This document shows, piece by piece, positions 26,017-35,531 of a stretch of 64,000 nucleotides of DNA (position 1 is the first letter of the stretch; every line of letters starts with the position of its first letter). The stretch is from Aquimarina aquimarini (lineage in GTDB: Bacteria; Bacteroidota; Bacteroidia; Flavobacteriales; Flavobacteriaceae). The position numbers and the translations under genes were made by a program. The stretch spans positions 62,001-126,000 of the forward strand of contig NZ_OMKE01000049.1 in NCBI RefSeq assembly GCF_900299535.1, given 5' to 3'. The notes beneath the pieces were generated by a model, which saw only the letters and a list, made by a program, of their open reading frames with translations, searched no databases and had not been told where the DNA came from.

Positions 26017-26904
26017 ATGACAACTCAGAACAATAACTTGACCCTTAAAATTCTAATCGGTGTTCTAGGAGCGCTGTTACTTATTTTAGGGATATTTACG
26101 TATAAGTTTTACAACGAAGAGAAGCAAAATAAAGCAATTTTGCAACAAGAAAAAGATCTTATTGAAAGTGAATTAGGCGAATTGATAACAAAATACGACA
26201 ATGCTATTGCTCTTAATGAAGTGATGGATGATCACCTACTTAAAGCAAAAGAGCGTATTGTTGTGTTATTAGACAGCGTAAAAGACAATGATGCTAACTT
26301 GGCATTGATTTCTCGATACAGAAGAGAAGTTGGTAAACTTAAAAAAGAACGTGAAAGATTGTTCAAACTTGCAGATAGTTTGACAACTGCAAACACACAA
26401 TTGACAACAGACTTAGATAGTACATCTACTGCACTAAATCAAAGAATTATTTTGGCTGATTCTTTACAGACTCAAAATAGTAAACTTGCAGAAATTGTAG
26501 AAAGAGGTTCTGCTCTTACTGCCGCAAACATCAAAGCAGAAGGAGTACGAGTACGTAACAGTGGTAAAATCACTGGGGCTTCTAAAGCTAGTAGAGCAGA
26601 AAAAGTAAGAGTTTGCTTTACACTTTCTCCAAATAAACTAACAGAAAAAGGAGATAAAGATTTGTTTGTACAGGTTATCAACCCTGAAAACACTCTAATT
26701 GGAGATAAAATAGCGGTAAACTTTGATAAAGGTAATGCTATACTTACTTATAGTGGTCGTAATAAAGTATTTTATGAAAATGAAGCTTTAGATGTATGTA
26801 TATTGGTTGATGCAGCAGAAGGAGAATTGGTAAAAGGTAATTATATCGTAAACTTATTTTCTGGACCAAGAATGGTATCAAATACTCAGTTTGAGTTAAG
26901 ATAA
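26017..26904 (+). CDS. Membrane-anchored coiled-coil protein of unknown function
   Basis: A 295-residue protein with a short N-terminus, one transmembrane segment (ILIGVLGALLLILGIFTYKF, about residues 12-31) and a long coiled coil (about 34-165, rich in Glu, Lys, Asp and Leu heptads). The C-terminal globular domain (about 190-295) is beta-rich (VRVCFTLSPNKLTEKGDKDLFVQVINPENT ... NYIVNLFSGPRMVSNTQFEL). The likely topology places the coiled coil and the C-terminal domain in the periplasm. I do not recognise a named family, though similar proteins occur in Flavobacteriaceae. It is followed by a clear terminator, so it is monocistronic. Confidence 0.75.
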   Translation: MTTQNNNLTLKILIGVLGALLLILGIFTYKFYNEEKQNKAILQQEKDLIESELGELITKYDNAIALNEVMDDHLLKAKERIVVLLDSVKDNDANLALISRYRREVGKLKKERERLFKLADSLTTANTQLTTDLDSTSTALNQRIILADSLQTQNSKLAEIVERGSALTAANIKAEGVRVRNSGKITGASKASRAEKVRVCFTLSPNKLTEKGDKDLFVQVINPENTLIGDKIAVNFDKGNAILTYSGRNKVFYENEALDVCILVDAAEGELVKGNYIVNLFSGPRMVSNTQFELR

Positions 26905-26926
26905 TTATAATCAACAAAATTATAAG

Positions 26927-26959
26927 CCGCCATGTTCTCAATAACATGGCGGTTTTTTT
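26927..26959 (+). terminator. Intrinsic terminator after the coiled-coil gene
   Basis: CCGCCATGTT (26927-26936) pairs with AACATGGCGG (26943-26952) around a 6-base loop, followed by seven Ts (26953-26959). A canonical intrinsic terminator 22 bases past the stop. Confidence 0.9.
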
Positions 26960-27031
26960 GTTTTTTATTAATAATCTTTTGTTTTCATAAAAAACTAAAT
27001 CAGATTCGTTTTCAATTCATTTTAATTCAAT

Positions 27032-27039
27032 TATTTTTG
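27032..27039 (+). promoter_or_regulatory. Possible -7 box immediately before glyQS
   Basis: TATTTTTG matches the Bacteroidota -7 element TAnnTTTG exactly and ends 4 bases before the glyQS ATG. No TTG is seen at the expected -33 distance. If used, transcription would start at or within the start codon, giving a nearly leaderless mRNA. Confidence 0.3.
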
Positions 27040-27043
27040 TGCA

Positions 27044-28579
27044 ATGGCAAATCAAGAAGATAAATTTAAAAAGGTTATTGCCCATGCAAAAGAGTATGGG
27101 TATATTTTTGGCTCGAGTGAGATATATGACGGACTAAGTGCTGTATATGATTACGGTCAAAACGGGGTAGAATTAAAGAAAAACATAAGAGAGTACTGGT
27201 GGAAAAGTATGGTAAATATGCACCAAAATATTGTAGGGCTAGATGCTTCAATATTCATGCACCCTACCACTTGGAAAGCCTCTGGCCATGTAGATGCTTT
27301 TAATGACCCTCTTATTGACAACAAAGACTCTAAAAAAAGATATAGAGCCGATGTTCTTATAGAGGATTATGCCGAAAAACTAAACCAAAAAGCACAAAAG
27401 GAAATTGCTAAAGCCAAAAAACGTTTTGGTGATGATTTTGATGAAGCTCAATTCGTAGCAACCAATCCAAGAGTCGTAAAATACCTTTCTAAAAAGGAAG
27501 AAGTGATACAACGCATGGCAAAGTCTCTTGAAAACGAGGACCTTGCTGATGTAAAAGCATTAATAGAAGAACTAGAAATTGCAGACCCAGAAACAGGCTC
27601 AAAAAACTGGACAGAGGTAAGGCAATTTAACTTAATGTTTGGAACCAAACTAGGTGCATCTGCTGAATCTGCAACAGATTTATTCTTAAGACCAGAAACC
27701 GCACAAGGTATCTTTGTTAACTTTTTGAATGTTCAGAAAACTGGACGAATGAAAATTCCTTTTGGTATTGCCCAAACAGGAAAAGCATTTAGAAACGAAA
27801 TTGTAGCCCGTCAGTTTATTTTTAGAATGCGAGAGTTTGAACAAATGGAAATGCAATTCTTTGTACGACCAGGAGAAGAGATGAAATGGTATGAATATTG
27901 GAAAGAAACTCGATTAAACTGGCACCTATCATTAGGGCTAGGTAAAGAAAATTACCGTTTTCATGACCATGATAAATTAGCGCATTATGCCAATGCCGCA
28001 GCAGATATAGAATTTAACTTCCCATTTGGATTCAAAGAATTAGAAGGTATACACTCACGTACAGATTTTGACCTCAAAGCACACGAAAAACACTCTGGTA
28101 AAAAACTACAATTTTTTGATCCTGAGTTGAAAGAAAGCTACGTGCCTTATGTTGTTGAAACTTCTATAGGGCTCGACAGAATGTTTCTTGCCGTATTCTC
28201 TACTGCACTACAAGAAGAAAAATTAGAGGACGGTAGTAGTAGAGTAGTATTAAAACTACCAGCGGTAGTTGCCCCTGTAAAAGCAGCAATACTTCCACTA
28301 GTCAAAAAAGATGGTTTACCCGAGATCGCACAAAAAATTGTAAATGATCTAAAATGGAAATTTAATGTTATCTATGATGAAAAAGATGCAATCGGACGCC
28401 GATACAGAAGACAAGATGCCAATGGGACTCCTTTTTGTATCACTATAGATCATGATACAATAACTGATAATAAAGTTACCATACGAGATCGTGATACAAT
28501 GGAGCAAAAAAGAGTTGCCATTACAGAACTTAAAACAATCATTGCAGAAAAAACCGATCCTGAATATTGGTTACAATAA
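27044..28579 (+). CDS. glyQS: Glycyl-tRNA synthetase, single-chain (alpha2) type
   Basis: A class II synthetase charging tRNA-Gly. The 511 residues carry GYIFGSSEIYDGL near the N-terminus, motif 2 (FRNEIVARQFIFRMREFEQMEMQFF), the RPETAQGIFVNF block, motif 3 in SIGLDRMFLAVF, and a C-terminal anticodon-binding domain (VAPVKAAILPLVKKDG ...). This is the eukaryote/archaea-like homodimer form, not the alpha2beta2 GlyQ/GlyS type. The length is typical for Bacteroidota. It is monocistronic, flanked by terminators. Confidence 0.96.
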   Translation: MANQEDKFKKVIAHAKEYGYIFGSSEIYDGLSAVYDYGQNGVELKKNIREYWWKSMVNMHQNIVGLDASIFMHPTTWKASGHVDAFNDPLIDNKDSKKRYRADVLIEDYAEKLNQKAQKEIAKAKKRFGDDFDEAQFVATNPRVVKYLSKKEEVIQRMAKSLENEDLADVKALIEELEIADPETGSKNWTEVRQFNLMFGTKLGASAESATDLFLRPETAQGIFVNFLNVQKTGRMKIPFGIAQTGKAFRNEIVARQFIFRMREFEQMEMQFFVRPGEEMKWYEYWKETRLNWHLSLGLGKENYRFHDHDKLAHYANAAADIEFNFPFGFKELEGIHSRTDFDLKAHEKHSGKKLQFFDPELKESYVPYVVETSIGLDRMFLAVFSTALQEEKLEDGSSRVVLKLPAVVAPVKAAILPLVKKDGLPEIAQKIVNDLKWKFNVIYDEKDAIGRRYRRQDANGTPFCITIDHDTITDNKVTIRDRDTMEQKRVAITELKTIIAEKTDPEYWLQ

Positions 28580-28932
28580 TTTAAGGAAAACGCACCGTTT
28601 TCAATATAAAAGCTATCTATTAAATAGGTAGCTTTTTTGTTTTTCACACCTTTTTAGCTCGGTTTATGTTAAACCTCTATTTTCAGGCACACTTCTTTTT
28701 TAAGGCCAAAGTCCTCTTTTTGAGAGCTTATTATAAATCTTAAAAACGGTATCATATACAATCCAAATATGGTGATAGTTTTTATGTATTATAAATTAAT
28801 GTTTTCTTTCTAAAAAACTCTTTTTTTTGCAAACGATTTAGATAAAGTACTAATTAGTTTATTATATCCTAAAAGTTTAGTCGTACTTTAGTAATTAAAT
28901 TAAAACCTAAACTCAACTATAAATCATCGCTT
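28580..28932. other. 353-base gap between glyQS and the T9SS cargo gene
   Basis: It holds the glyQS terminator (28608-28638) and then about 290 AT-rich bases that presumably contain the promoter of the cargo gene. I could not find a full consensus promoter, a small gene or a repeat here. Confidence 0.5.
28608..28638 (+). terminator. Intrinsic terminator after glyQS
   Basis: AAAAGCTATCTATT pairs with AATAGGTAGCTTTT (one G-U pair) within 28608-28638, followed by Ts. It lies about 30 bases past the stop. Confidence 0.75.
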
Positions 28933-31900
28933 ATGTTAGTAAAGAAAACTGTAATAGTTACTTTTCTATTTTTCACCTCAATAGGATTCTCTCAAAAGAA
29001 AAAAGTGATGCATGCTAGTAGAATTACGACTGCTAGTTATATGAAGGTAATAGAACCACTAACTGGAAAAAAATTAATCCCTGCAAAATCAAAAGAAGGT
29101 AAAATAAACCCTAGAAAGACTGGCGCAAACAAGATTGTTCCAGGAAAAGGTTTCCCCCGTGGAAAAGACCCACTACTTATACAACAAAAAAATAATCAAA
29201 ATATGAGATCAGGGAAGGCTCCTTCTCTAACTTTTGAAGCAAACTCCAGCCCCAATTCTCCTTCTGACCCAACAGGAGCTATTGGCCCTAATCATTATGT
29301 AAGTGCCAAAAATTTTGGGTTTGCTATACATGATAGAAGCGGAACACTACTACAATCAGGATCATTAGAAAATATATTTCCAGGAGAAAGATTAGGAGAC
29401 CCGATCGTTTTTTATGACAGCTTTGCCGACCGATTTGTAATAACTCAATTTGATGGTAACCCTAATGATTCTGGAGACCCACAAAATGGTTTTTTGGTTG
29501 CAGTATGTCGAGGGTCAGACCCTGTAAACGATGGCTGGTTTATGTATCGGTTTTTTACGGGTACTTTTCCTGATTACACAAAGTTTTCTGTTTGGTCTGA
29601 TGGGTATTATGTTACTGCCAACAAAGATCAAGGCTCTATACAAGATAGTGAGGTTGTATATGTAATCGAAAGAGAAAAAATGTTACGAGGAGAAAGAGAA
29701 GATAATGTAAAAATGGTTGGTTTCCCTCTTCCTGGGGCTAGAATAGGTGGGTTTTATAGCCCTGCATCATTCAATGCAATAGGAAACACATTGCCACCTG
29801 AGGGTGATGCAAAAATTATTTATTTTCAAGATGATGGATGGGAAGGTGTTGATCAAGATATCTTAAAACTATGGAACATCAATGTAGATTGGGTTTCTCC
29901 TATCAAATCTACCATTACAGAAGATCAAGAAATTTCTGTGACTCCTTTTGATTCAACTTTTGACGGAGGGTCATTTAGTAATATTCCTCAACCAGGAGGT
30001 GGTAGTAGTATTGATGTATTACAAGGTGCAATCATGTTTGCAACCAATTACAGGCGCTTTTGCGACTATAATACTGTTGTCCTAAATTTTGCTGTCGATA
30101 TCGATGCAACATCTGATAATGTAGCTGGAATACGTTGGTATGAACTACGCCAAGATAGTGATGGCCAGCCATGGACCGTGTATCAAGAAGGAACTTATAC
30201 ATCTCCCAACGGAAAAAGTGCATGGTGCGGTAGTATGGCAATGGATATTTATGGTAATATCGGCATGGGGTATACTACTATGGGTACTATTGATACGGGA
30301 GCAGATGCAGATAGCTTTGTATCGATCAAATACACAGGTAGACTTGCTGGTGATCCCTTGGGAACCATGACGATTACAGAGCAAGAAATTAAAGCTGGTA
30401 CAGACATACAACGCGGCGGAGGAAATCGCTATGGTGACTACGCTCAACTTACTGTGGATCCCTTAGACGATCAAACATTTTGGCATATCGCAGAGTATTT
30501 TGAAGATTCTGATGATAATTCAAGGAATATCGTTGGTGTTTTCAAAGTTGATGCTGGTACCACCACTACTGATGTTGGTATTATTAGTGTTGATGCCCCT
30601 CAAAACAATAGTACTTACACAAATAACGAAACTATCACTGTAACTATCAAAAATTATGGTACTACCGCCCAAAGTAATATTCCTATTAGCTACACAATTA
30701 ATGGTGCAACAGCAATTACCGAAACTTTTACAGGTACAGTCGCTCCATTAGAAACAGCTTCTTTTTCTTTTGCTACAAGTGCCAATCTTAGTACAGAAAG
30801 AACCTACACCGTCACCGCAGAAACCAATCTGGCAGGAGACACTGTTGTAGGAAATGACTGTAGTGTAACAACTCTCAACAATCTATTTTCTAGAGACATT
30901 GGGATAGGAAATTTGGTATCCCCTACAACTGATAATGGTATTGCTACCTCTCCAGAATCAATTACTATTACCTTATTCAATCACGGTTCTGTCACACAAA
31001 GTAATATTCCTGTTTTTTATATTTTGAATAATGGCTCCAGAATAAATGAAGTTTTCTCGGGCACACTGCAATCACGCGAAGAAGCTACTTATACATTTAC
31101 TTCATTAGCTGATATGACGGGAACAGGAAGTTTTATACTTGAAATAGGTACTGCTCTTACTGCGGATGAAAATACCAGTAATGATAGCATTACACAAACG
31201 ATAGACAGAGAGCTTTGTAAACCTACTGCCGATTGTACAAGGTTTGGAGATGGGATTGTTTCTTTTGAGTTATCTAATGTCATCAACTCCCAGATTGATT
31301 GCAATACAGGGTATGAGGATTTTACAACTAATTTCACCATTAATCTAAATCGATCTATAGGAGCATACACTTTGACTTTACAAACAGGATTTGCTGATCA
31401 GGAAGGGTCTGAACGAATATCTTTATGGGTAGATTATAATGATAATTTCGTTTTTGAAACATCAGAGTTACTCATCAGTAATAAAACAGTAGAAAAAGCC
31501 AATCAGGATCAAGAGTTTGATCTTTTAGTATCAAAAGACGCTCCTTTAGGGAAGCATTTATTAAGAATTCGTGCAGGAGATACAAATACGAATAATGGAG
31601 ACTCACTTAATGATCCCTGTGGCTCTATGGAGTTTGGTACAACACATGACTACACAGTAGACATAGGGGAAAACAAAAATATTGACACTCAATTACTTAT
31701 AATAAGCGAGCCGAATAATCAATTTTTGATTACCAAAACAGATCTGGGTTCTGACAGTGAAACAAGAATTTATGTTTTTAATATTCTAGGACAGGTTATT
31801 GCTACCAATCTCATACAAAAAGACGCCAATGACAGGTTTATTTATACCCTAGATATGTCGTATGCTAGGTCTGGAGTTTATTTTATTAGACTAGGCAATA

Positions 31901-31938
31901 GTAAAAAAGCAGATGCTGTCAAATTTATAGTGCAATAG
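28933..31938 (+). CDS. Large secreted T9SS type A cargo protein with CARDB-like and GEVED domains
   Basis: A 1001-residue exported protein. It has a signal peptide (TVIVTFLFFTSIGFSQ) and a large N-terminal region (about 70-545) that is beta-rich with propeller-like segments (DPTGAIGPNHYVSA, YGDYAQLTVDP). Two CARDB-like repeats follow (about 553-650 and 658-755), sharing the pattern SNIPxxYxxN. Next come a GEVED-type domain (ISLWVDYNDNFVFETSELL, then LLRIRAGDT) and a C-terminal sorting domain (IYVFNILGQVIATN ... SGVYFIRLGN) of the type IX secretion system. The predicted location is secreted or surface. The enzymatic role, if any, is unknown; no catalytic motif is recognised in the N-terminal region. 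Confidence 0.88.
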   Translation: MLVKKTVIVTFLFFTSIGFSQKKKVMHASRITTASYMKVIEPLTGKKLIPAKSKEGKINPRKTGANKIVPGKGFPRGKDPLLIQQKNNQNMRSGKAPSLTFEANSSPNSPSDPTGAIGPNHYVSAKNFGFAIHDRSGTLLQSGSLENIFPGERLGDPIVFYDSFADRFVITQFDGNPNDSGDPQNGFLVAVCRGSDPVNDGWFMYRFFTGTFPDYTKFSVWSDGYYVTANKDQGSIQDSEVVYVIEREKMLRGEREDNVKMVGFPLPGARIGGFYSPASFNAIGNTLPPEGDAKIIYFQDDGWEGVDQDILKLWNINVDWVSPIKSTITEDQEISVTPFDSTFDGGSFSNIPQPGGGSSIDVLQGAIMFATNYRRFCDYNTVVLNFAVDIDATSDNVAGIRWYELRQDSDGQPWTVYQEGTYTSPNGKSAWCGSMAMDIYGNIGMGYTTMGTIDTGADADSFVSIKYTGRLAGDPLGTMTITEQEIKAGTDIQRGGGNRYGDYAQLTVDPLDDQTFWHIAEYFEDSDDNSRNIVGVFKVDAGTTTTDVGIISVDAPQNNSTYTNNETITVTIKNYGTTAQSNIPISYTINGATAITETFTGTVAPLETASFSFATSANLSTERTYTVTAETNLAGDTVVGNDCSVTTLNNLFSRDIGIGNLVSPTTDNGIATSPESITITLFNHGSVTQSNIPVFYILNNGSRINEVFSGTLQSREEATYTFTSLADMTGTGSFILEIGTALTADENTSNDSITQTIDRELCKPTADCTRFGDGIVSFELSNVINSQIDCNTGYEDFTTNFTINLNRSIGAYTLTLQTGFADQEGSERISLWVDYNDNFVFETSELLISNKTVEKANQDQEFDLLVSKDAPLGKHLLRIRAGDTNTNNGDSLNDPCGSMEFGTTHDYTVDIGENKNIDTQLLIISEPNNQFLITKTDLGSDSETRIYVFNILGQVIATNLIQKDANDRFIYTLDMSYARSGVYFIRLGNSKKADAVKFIVQ

Positions 31939-31945
31939 ACGAGAG

Positions 31946-32314
31946 CTAAAGTTTATCTCTCCTAGTAATCTCTGTAATAGAAACAGGACGTGCTTCATTA
32001 CACCTACTTGGCATTCTAAGGCTAGAAAATTTCACCCACACATGTTCGGAGATTTCACTTTTAAAAAACTCTTTTAAATTTATAGGATCCAGATTATCTT
32101 CAAACTCTTCGACATTAAGTATATAAGAGCAATCAGTATTCTTACTCGTAACAATAGTTCCTTTACTAAATCCTTTTTCTTTCATCTCTTTCAAAAATTG
32201 TTGTTTACTTGTTTTGGAATCAGCATTATCTTTGGTTTCTACTCCCTTTGTAGGGATACAGTTGAATATGCTAAATGCGAGAAATAAACAGGTGATTTTG
32301 AGCATATTTTTCAT
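31946..32314 (-). CDS. Small hypothetical lipoprotein
   Basis: A 122-residue protein with a signal peptide and lipobox (AFSIFNC, Cys at about 19). The mature part is Lys/Glu-rich at the start (TKDNADSKTSKQQFLKEM) and then forms a compact domain containing two Cys (TDCSYIL and SRCNEA) that may form a disulphide. No family recognised. It converges on the T9SS cargo gene with a 7-base gap and is divergent from xth. Confidence 0.7.
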   Translation of the reverse strand: MKNMLKITCLFLAFSIFNCIPTKGVETKDNADSKTSKQQFLKEMKEKGFSKGTIVTSKNTDCSYILNVEEFEDNLDPINLKEFFKSEISEHVWVKFSSLRMPSRCNEARPVSITEITRRDKL

Positions 32315-32439
32315 GTTTTGTGATGTTTACCTATAAAGATCATGAAAATTTATTAAAACCCTACTGCATTTAGATCATTAAAATGCATAACTATGACAGT
32401 TCATTTTCTATTTTTACTAAAATTTAAATTGATAGCACA

Positions 32440-33204
32440 ATGAAAATCGTATCCTATAATGTAAATGGAATCAGAGCAGCAATAAAAAAAGGATTTTTAG
32501 AGTGGTTACAACAGGCCGACCCTGATGTAATTTGCCTTCAGGAAATAAAAGCCAATAAAGAACAATTAGATCTAGATCTGTTTTCACAAGCAGGATATTC
32601 TTATAATTACTGGTATAGTGCTCAAAAAAAAGGATATAGTGGTGTCGCTATTTTATCTAAAACAGAGCCCAAACATGTAGCTTATGGTACTGGGATAGAT
32701 TATATGGATTTTGAGGGTCGTAACCTAAGAGCTGATTTTGACGGAGTTTCTATTATGAGTTTATACCTGCCTAGTGGCACCAATACAGATCGTCTAGAGC
32801 ACAAACTTAAATACATGGCTGATTTTCAAACCTATGTAAACGACCTCAAAAAAGAACATCCTAATCTGGTTATTCTTGGTGATTATAACATATGTCATCA
32901 AGCAATAGATATTCATGATCCTGTACGTAATAAAAATGTGTCTGGTTTTTTACCTGTAGAACGAGAATGGATAGGTAATTTTATGGATAGCGGTTTTATT
33001 GATTCTTTTAGACACTTTAATACAGAACCTCACCAATATTCATGGTGGAGCTATAGAGCTAATGCAAGAGCAAACAACAAAGGATGGCGTTTGGATTATG
33101 GTATGGTGTCTAAACCTTTACAAGATAATTTAAAAAGAGCCGTTATCTTATCAGAAGCTAAACATAGTGATCATTGTCCTATTGTTGTAGAATTAGAAGT
33201 ATAG
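32440..33204 (+). CDS. xth: Exodeoxyribonuclease III
   Basis: An AP endonuclease/3'-5' exonuclease of base excision repair. The 254 residues show the EEP-fold motifs MKIVSYNVNGIRAAI, DVICLQEIKA (metal-binding Glu), LVILGDYNICHQAID (Asp/Asn) and the C-terminal KHSDHCPIVVEL (catalytic His). The spacing and length match bacterial ExoIII. The next gene follows after 27 bases and may be cotranscribed. Confidence 0.95.
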   Translation: MKIVSYNVNGIRAAIKKGFLEWLQQADPDVICLQEIKANKEQLDLDLFSQAGYSYNYWYSAQKKGYSGVAILSKTEPKHVAYGTGIDYMDFEGRNLRADFDGVSIMSLYLPSGTNTDRLEHKLKYMADFQTYVNDLKKEHPNLVILGDYNICHQAIDIHDPVRNKNVSGFLPVEREWIGNFMDSGFIDSFRHFNTEPHQYSWWSYRANARANNKGWRLDYGMVSKPLQDNLKRAVILSEAKHSDHCPIVVELEV

Positions 33205-33231
33205 TTTTTAAACCCCTAAATACCCCATAAA

Positions 33232-34191
33232 ATGATTAAAAAAATTGTGTTGATGGTACTTGTCGGTACTCTTATGTCTTCTTGTGTTTCGACTAAAGTG
33301 TATAAAGATCTGGAAGGAAAATATGCCAGATTGAAACGAGAAAATCGTAAAAACAAAGATGCTCTTTCTACCTTAGAAAAAGCAAATAATGCAAATAAAA
33401 AAGCACTGGAGCAGTTAGATGCCGAATATCAAAAACTCAAAGCAGAGAGGGATGATCTCGAAGGAAAATACAATGCTGCTCAAGCTAATTATGAAAATTT
33501 AAAAAGCTCTTATGATGCATTAGAAAAAAATAGCTCTGCGGCCATTGCATCAAATAGTAAAAAAAACAGAGAATTATTAAAAAAACTCGAAGAGAAAGAA
33601 CGTGCATTAGCAAAAGAACGTAGCCGTCTAGAAACCTTACAAAGGGACTTGAATTCTCGCTCTAAACGCATTGATGAATTAGAAGGTCTAATAGCTGCCA
33701 AAGATGCAAAAATGCAAGCTCTAAAAAGTGCAATCTCTAAAGCGCTTCGTAATTTTGAAGGTAAAGGTCTTACTGTAGAAGAGCGCAATGGTAAAATTTA
33801 TATTTCTATGGAAAACAAACTCTTGTTTGAATCTGGTAGTTGGGCTGTAGGAACGCAAGGACAGAAAGCGGTAAAGCAGCTAGGTAAAGTATTAGGTCAA
33901 AACACTGATATTGCAGTTCTTATAGAGGGTCACACCGATAATGTGCCTTATACTGGAAATGGACAGTTATCTGGAAATTGGGACCTTTCTACCAAAAGAG
34001 CCACTGCTATTGTGAATATTTTATTGCAAAACAAAAAAATTGATCCACAAAACCTCACTGCCGCAGGAAGAGGAGAATTTGCTCCCGTTGCTTCTAACGG
34101 TACTAGTGCAGGAAAAAGCAAAAACAGACGTATTGAAGTGATTTTAACACCAAAACTTGACGAGATCACAAAATTATTGAATGATATATAA
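33232..34191 (+). CDS. OmpA-family peptidoglycan-binding lipoprotein with a coiled coil
   Basis: A 319-residue outer-membrane lipoprotein. It has a signal with lipobox (LMSSC, Cys about residue 18) and a long coiled coil (about 23-165) of Lys, Glu and Ala heptads. The C-terminal OmpA-like domain (about 190-310) has LLFESGSWAVG, the peptidoglycan-binding IEGHTDNVPY, and RAGE-type NLTAAGRGEFAPVASN plus NRRIEV. It anchors the outer membrane to the cell wall. It resembles the Bacteroidota OmpA/MotB-type lipoproteins rather than Pal, which lacks the long coiled coil. It probably shares a transcript with xth. Confidence 0.9.
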   Translation: MIKKIVLMVLVGTLMSSCVSTKVYKDLEGKYARLKRENRKNKDALSTLEKANNANKKALEQLDAEYQKLKAERDDLEGKYNAAQANYENLKSSYDALEKNSSAAIASNSKKNRELLKKLEEKERALAKERSRLETLQRDLNSRSKRIDELEGLIAAKDAKMQALKSAISKALRNFEGKGLTVEERNGKIYISMENKLLFESGSWAVGTQGQKAVKQLGKVLGQNTDIAVLIEGHTDNVPYTGNGQLSGNWDLSTKRATAIVNILLQNKKIDPQNLTAAGRGEFAPVASNGTSAGKSKNRRIEVILTPKLDEITKLLNDI

Positions 34192-34223
34192 TATCACTTG
34201 ATTATAGTACCTCACAAAATTAT

Positions 34224-34266
34224 TTGATTATTGGCTAATTAATTCTGTTAATTAGCCAATAATCAA
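34224..34266. terminator. Bidirectional 19-bp hairpin between the OmpA-family and czcB genes
   Basis: TTGATTATTGGCTAATTAA (34224-34242) and TTAATTAGCCAATAATCAA (34248-34266) form a perfect 19-bp stem with a 5-base loop between two convergent genes. It can serve both strands. Confidence 0.75.
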
Positions 34267-34341
34267 TAAAAAGTAAACTCTACAAGAAGAAATTATAAGA
34301 ATAGATTTCTACTTACAATAAGGTGAAAAAATATTTTCTGA

Positions 34342-35529
34342 CTAATGTGCATGCCCCCCTTCTCCACTATTTTTTGCTGTTGCCAATAGTGTAAAAGCAT
34401 CATTAATCACCAATTGGATTGTATTTATATCTTTGGTCTTGTCTTCTAGTGTAATTGCTACAAATCCATCTTCTTCTGGTCCTTTTACAATAGGTATCAT
34501 CTCAAAACCAGTAATCATTTTTTCACCTTCTTTTCTTTTTTCACCAATTTCAAACACATAATACTTTTCCTCAAAACGTACTATTGCAGCTTCTGGAACA
34601 GTATATGCTTCTTGTGTACCCACCTCTATTCTTGCATTTACAAACATTCCAGGAAGTAATTCATGATTTTCCTCTTTTAAGTGTCCATGTATTGTTATTG
34701 ATCGATCTTCACGTACATTATTACCAATCAGAAAAACCTCTGCTTCCATCCATGTATCAGGTTGATTTGCCAGACGAAAACGAATGCGTTGTTCATTTTT
34801 GATCAACGGAATATCATCTTCATACACTTTGAGTTCTACATGTAAATCATCGGCATTAGTGATATCCATTAGCACATCTTGAGCACCAAAATATTTTCCC
34901 GTATTTACATACACCTCACGCACTACCCCATTGATTGGGGAATACACATTAACTACAGAAAATATTTTTCCCTTTCTTACACTTAAAGAGCTAACTCCTA
35001 CCATTTTCAATTTACTTTCCAACGCCTGAATACTTGCTTTATTAATCAAATAATCACTTTTTGCTTTTTGAAATATCTTTGTTGAAGAAACCTCTTCTTG
35101 GTTAAGTGTTTTCTGCCGTTCATAATCAGCCTTCAGGTATTCGTTTTTTGCTATCGCTTCGAGGTAGTTTTGCTGAAATTCTATAAACTGAGGGTTCTCT
35201 ACTCTTGCTACAAGTTGTCCTTTTTTTAATCTTGTTCCAGGAAGCATATCGGTAAATTTCAAAAAACCTCCATAGGGCACGGTAATAGAAAGATTACTTT
35301 GCGGGGGTACATCTATCATTCCGTTCACACTCAACTCCTTTCCGATATTTCGTTTTTTAACTACTCCAACTTTTATTTGAGTTTGTTTTATTTGTTTATC
35401 TGTCAATTCTATACGATCTTCATGAGTATCTTCATGCTTTTCTTCAGAAGAAACTGTTGCTGTGTTATTACATCCCGAAGCAAAAAGAAGGGCAAGTAAT
35501 ACTGGTATTATATATAGGTTTGTTTTCAT
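34342..35529 (-). CDS. czcB: RND efflux periplasmic adaptor (CzcB/CusB type), lipoprotein
   Basis: The membrane-fusion subunit of a heavy-metal efflux system. The 395 residues begin with a lipobox signal (LLFASGC) and then show the MFP hairpin/lipoyl fold: SITVPYGGFLKF, KKGQLVARVENPQFIEFQQNYLEAI, a coiled-coil hairpin, VYSPINGVVREVYVNTGKYFG and a beta-barrel (LLPGMFVNARIEV). The N-terminal mature region is His/Glu-rich (EEKHEDTHEDR) and the C-terminus ends GEGGHAH, features suited to metal binding. It begins 2 bases after the pump gene stop, in the same operon. Confidence 0.92.
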   Translation of the reverse strand: MKTNLYIIPVLLALLFASGCNNTATVSSEEKHEDTHEDRIELTDKQIKQTQIKVGVVKKRNIGKELSVNGMIDVPPQSNLSITVPYGGFLKFTDMLPGTRLKKGQLVARVENPQFIEFQQNYLEAIAKNEYLKADYERQKTLNQEEVSSTKIFQKAKSDYLINKASIQALESKLKMVGVSSLSVRKGKIFSVVNVYSPINGVVREVYVNTGKYFGAQDVLMDITNADDLHVELKVYEDDIPLIKNEQRIRFRLANQPDTWMEAEVFLIGNNVREDRSITIHGHLKEENHELLPGMFVNARIEVGTQEAYTVPEAAIVRFEEKYYVFEIGEKRKEGEKMITGFEMIPIVKGPEEDGFVAITLEDKTKDINTIQLVINDAFTLLATAKNSGEGGHAH

Positions 35530-35531
35530 TA

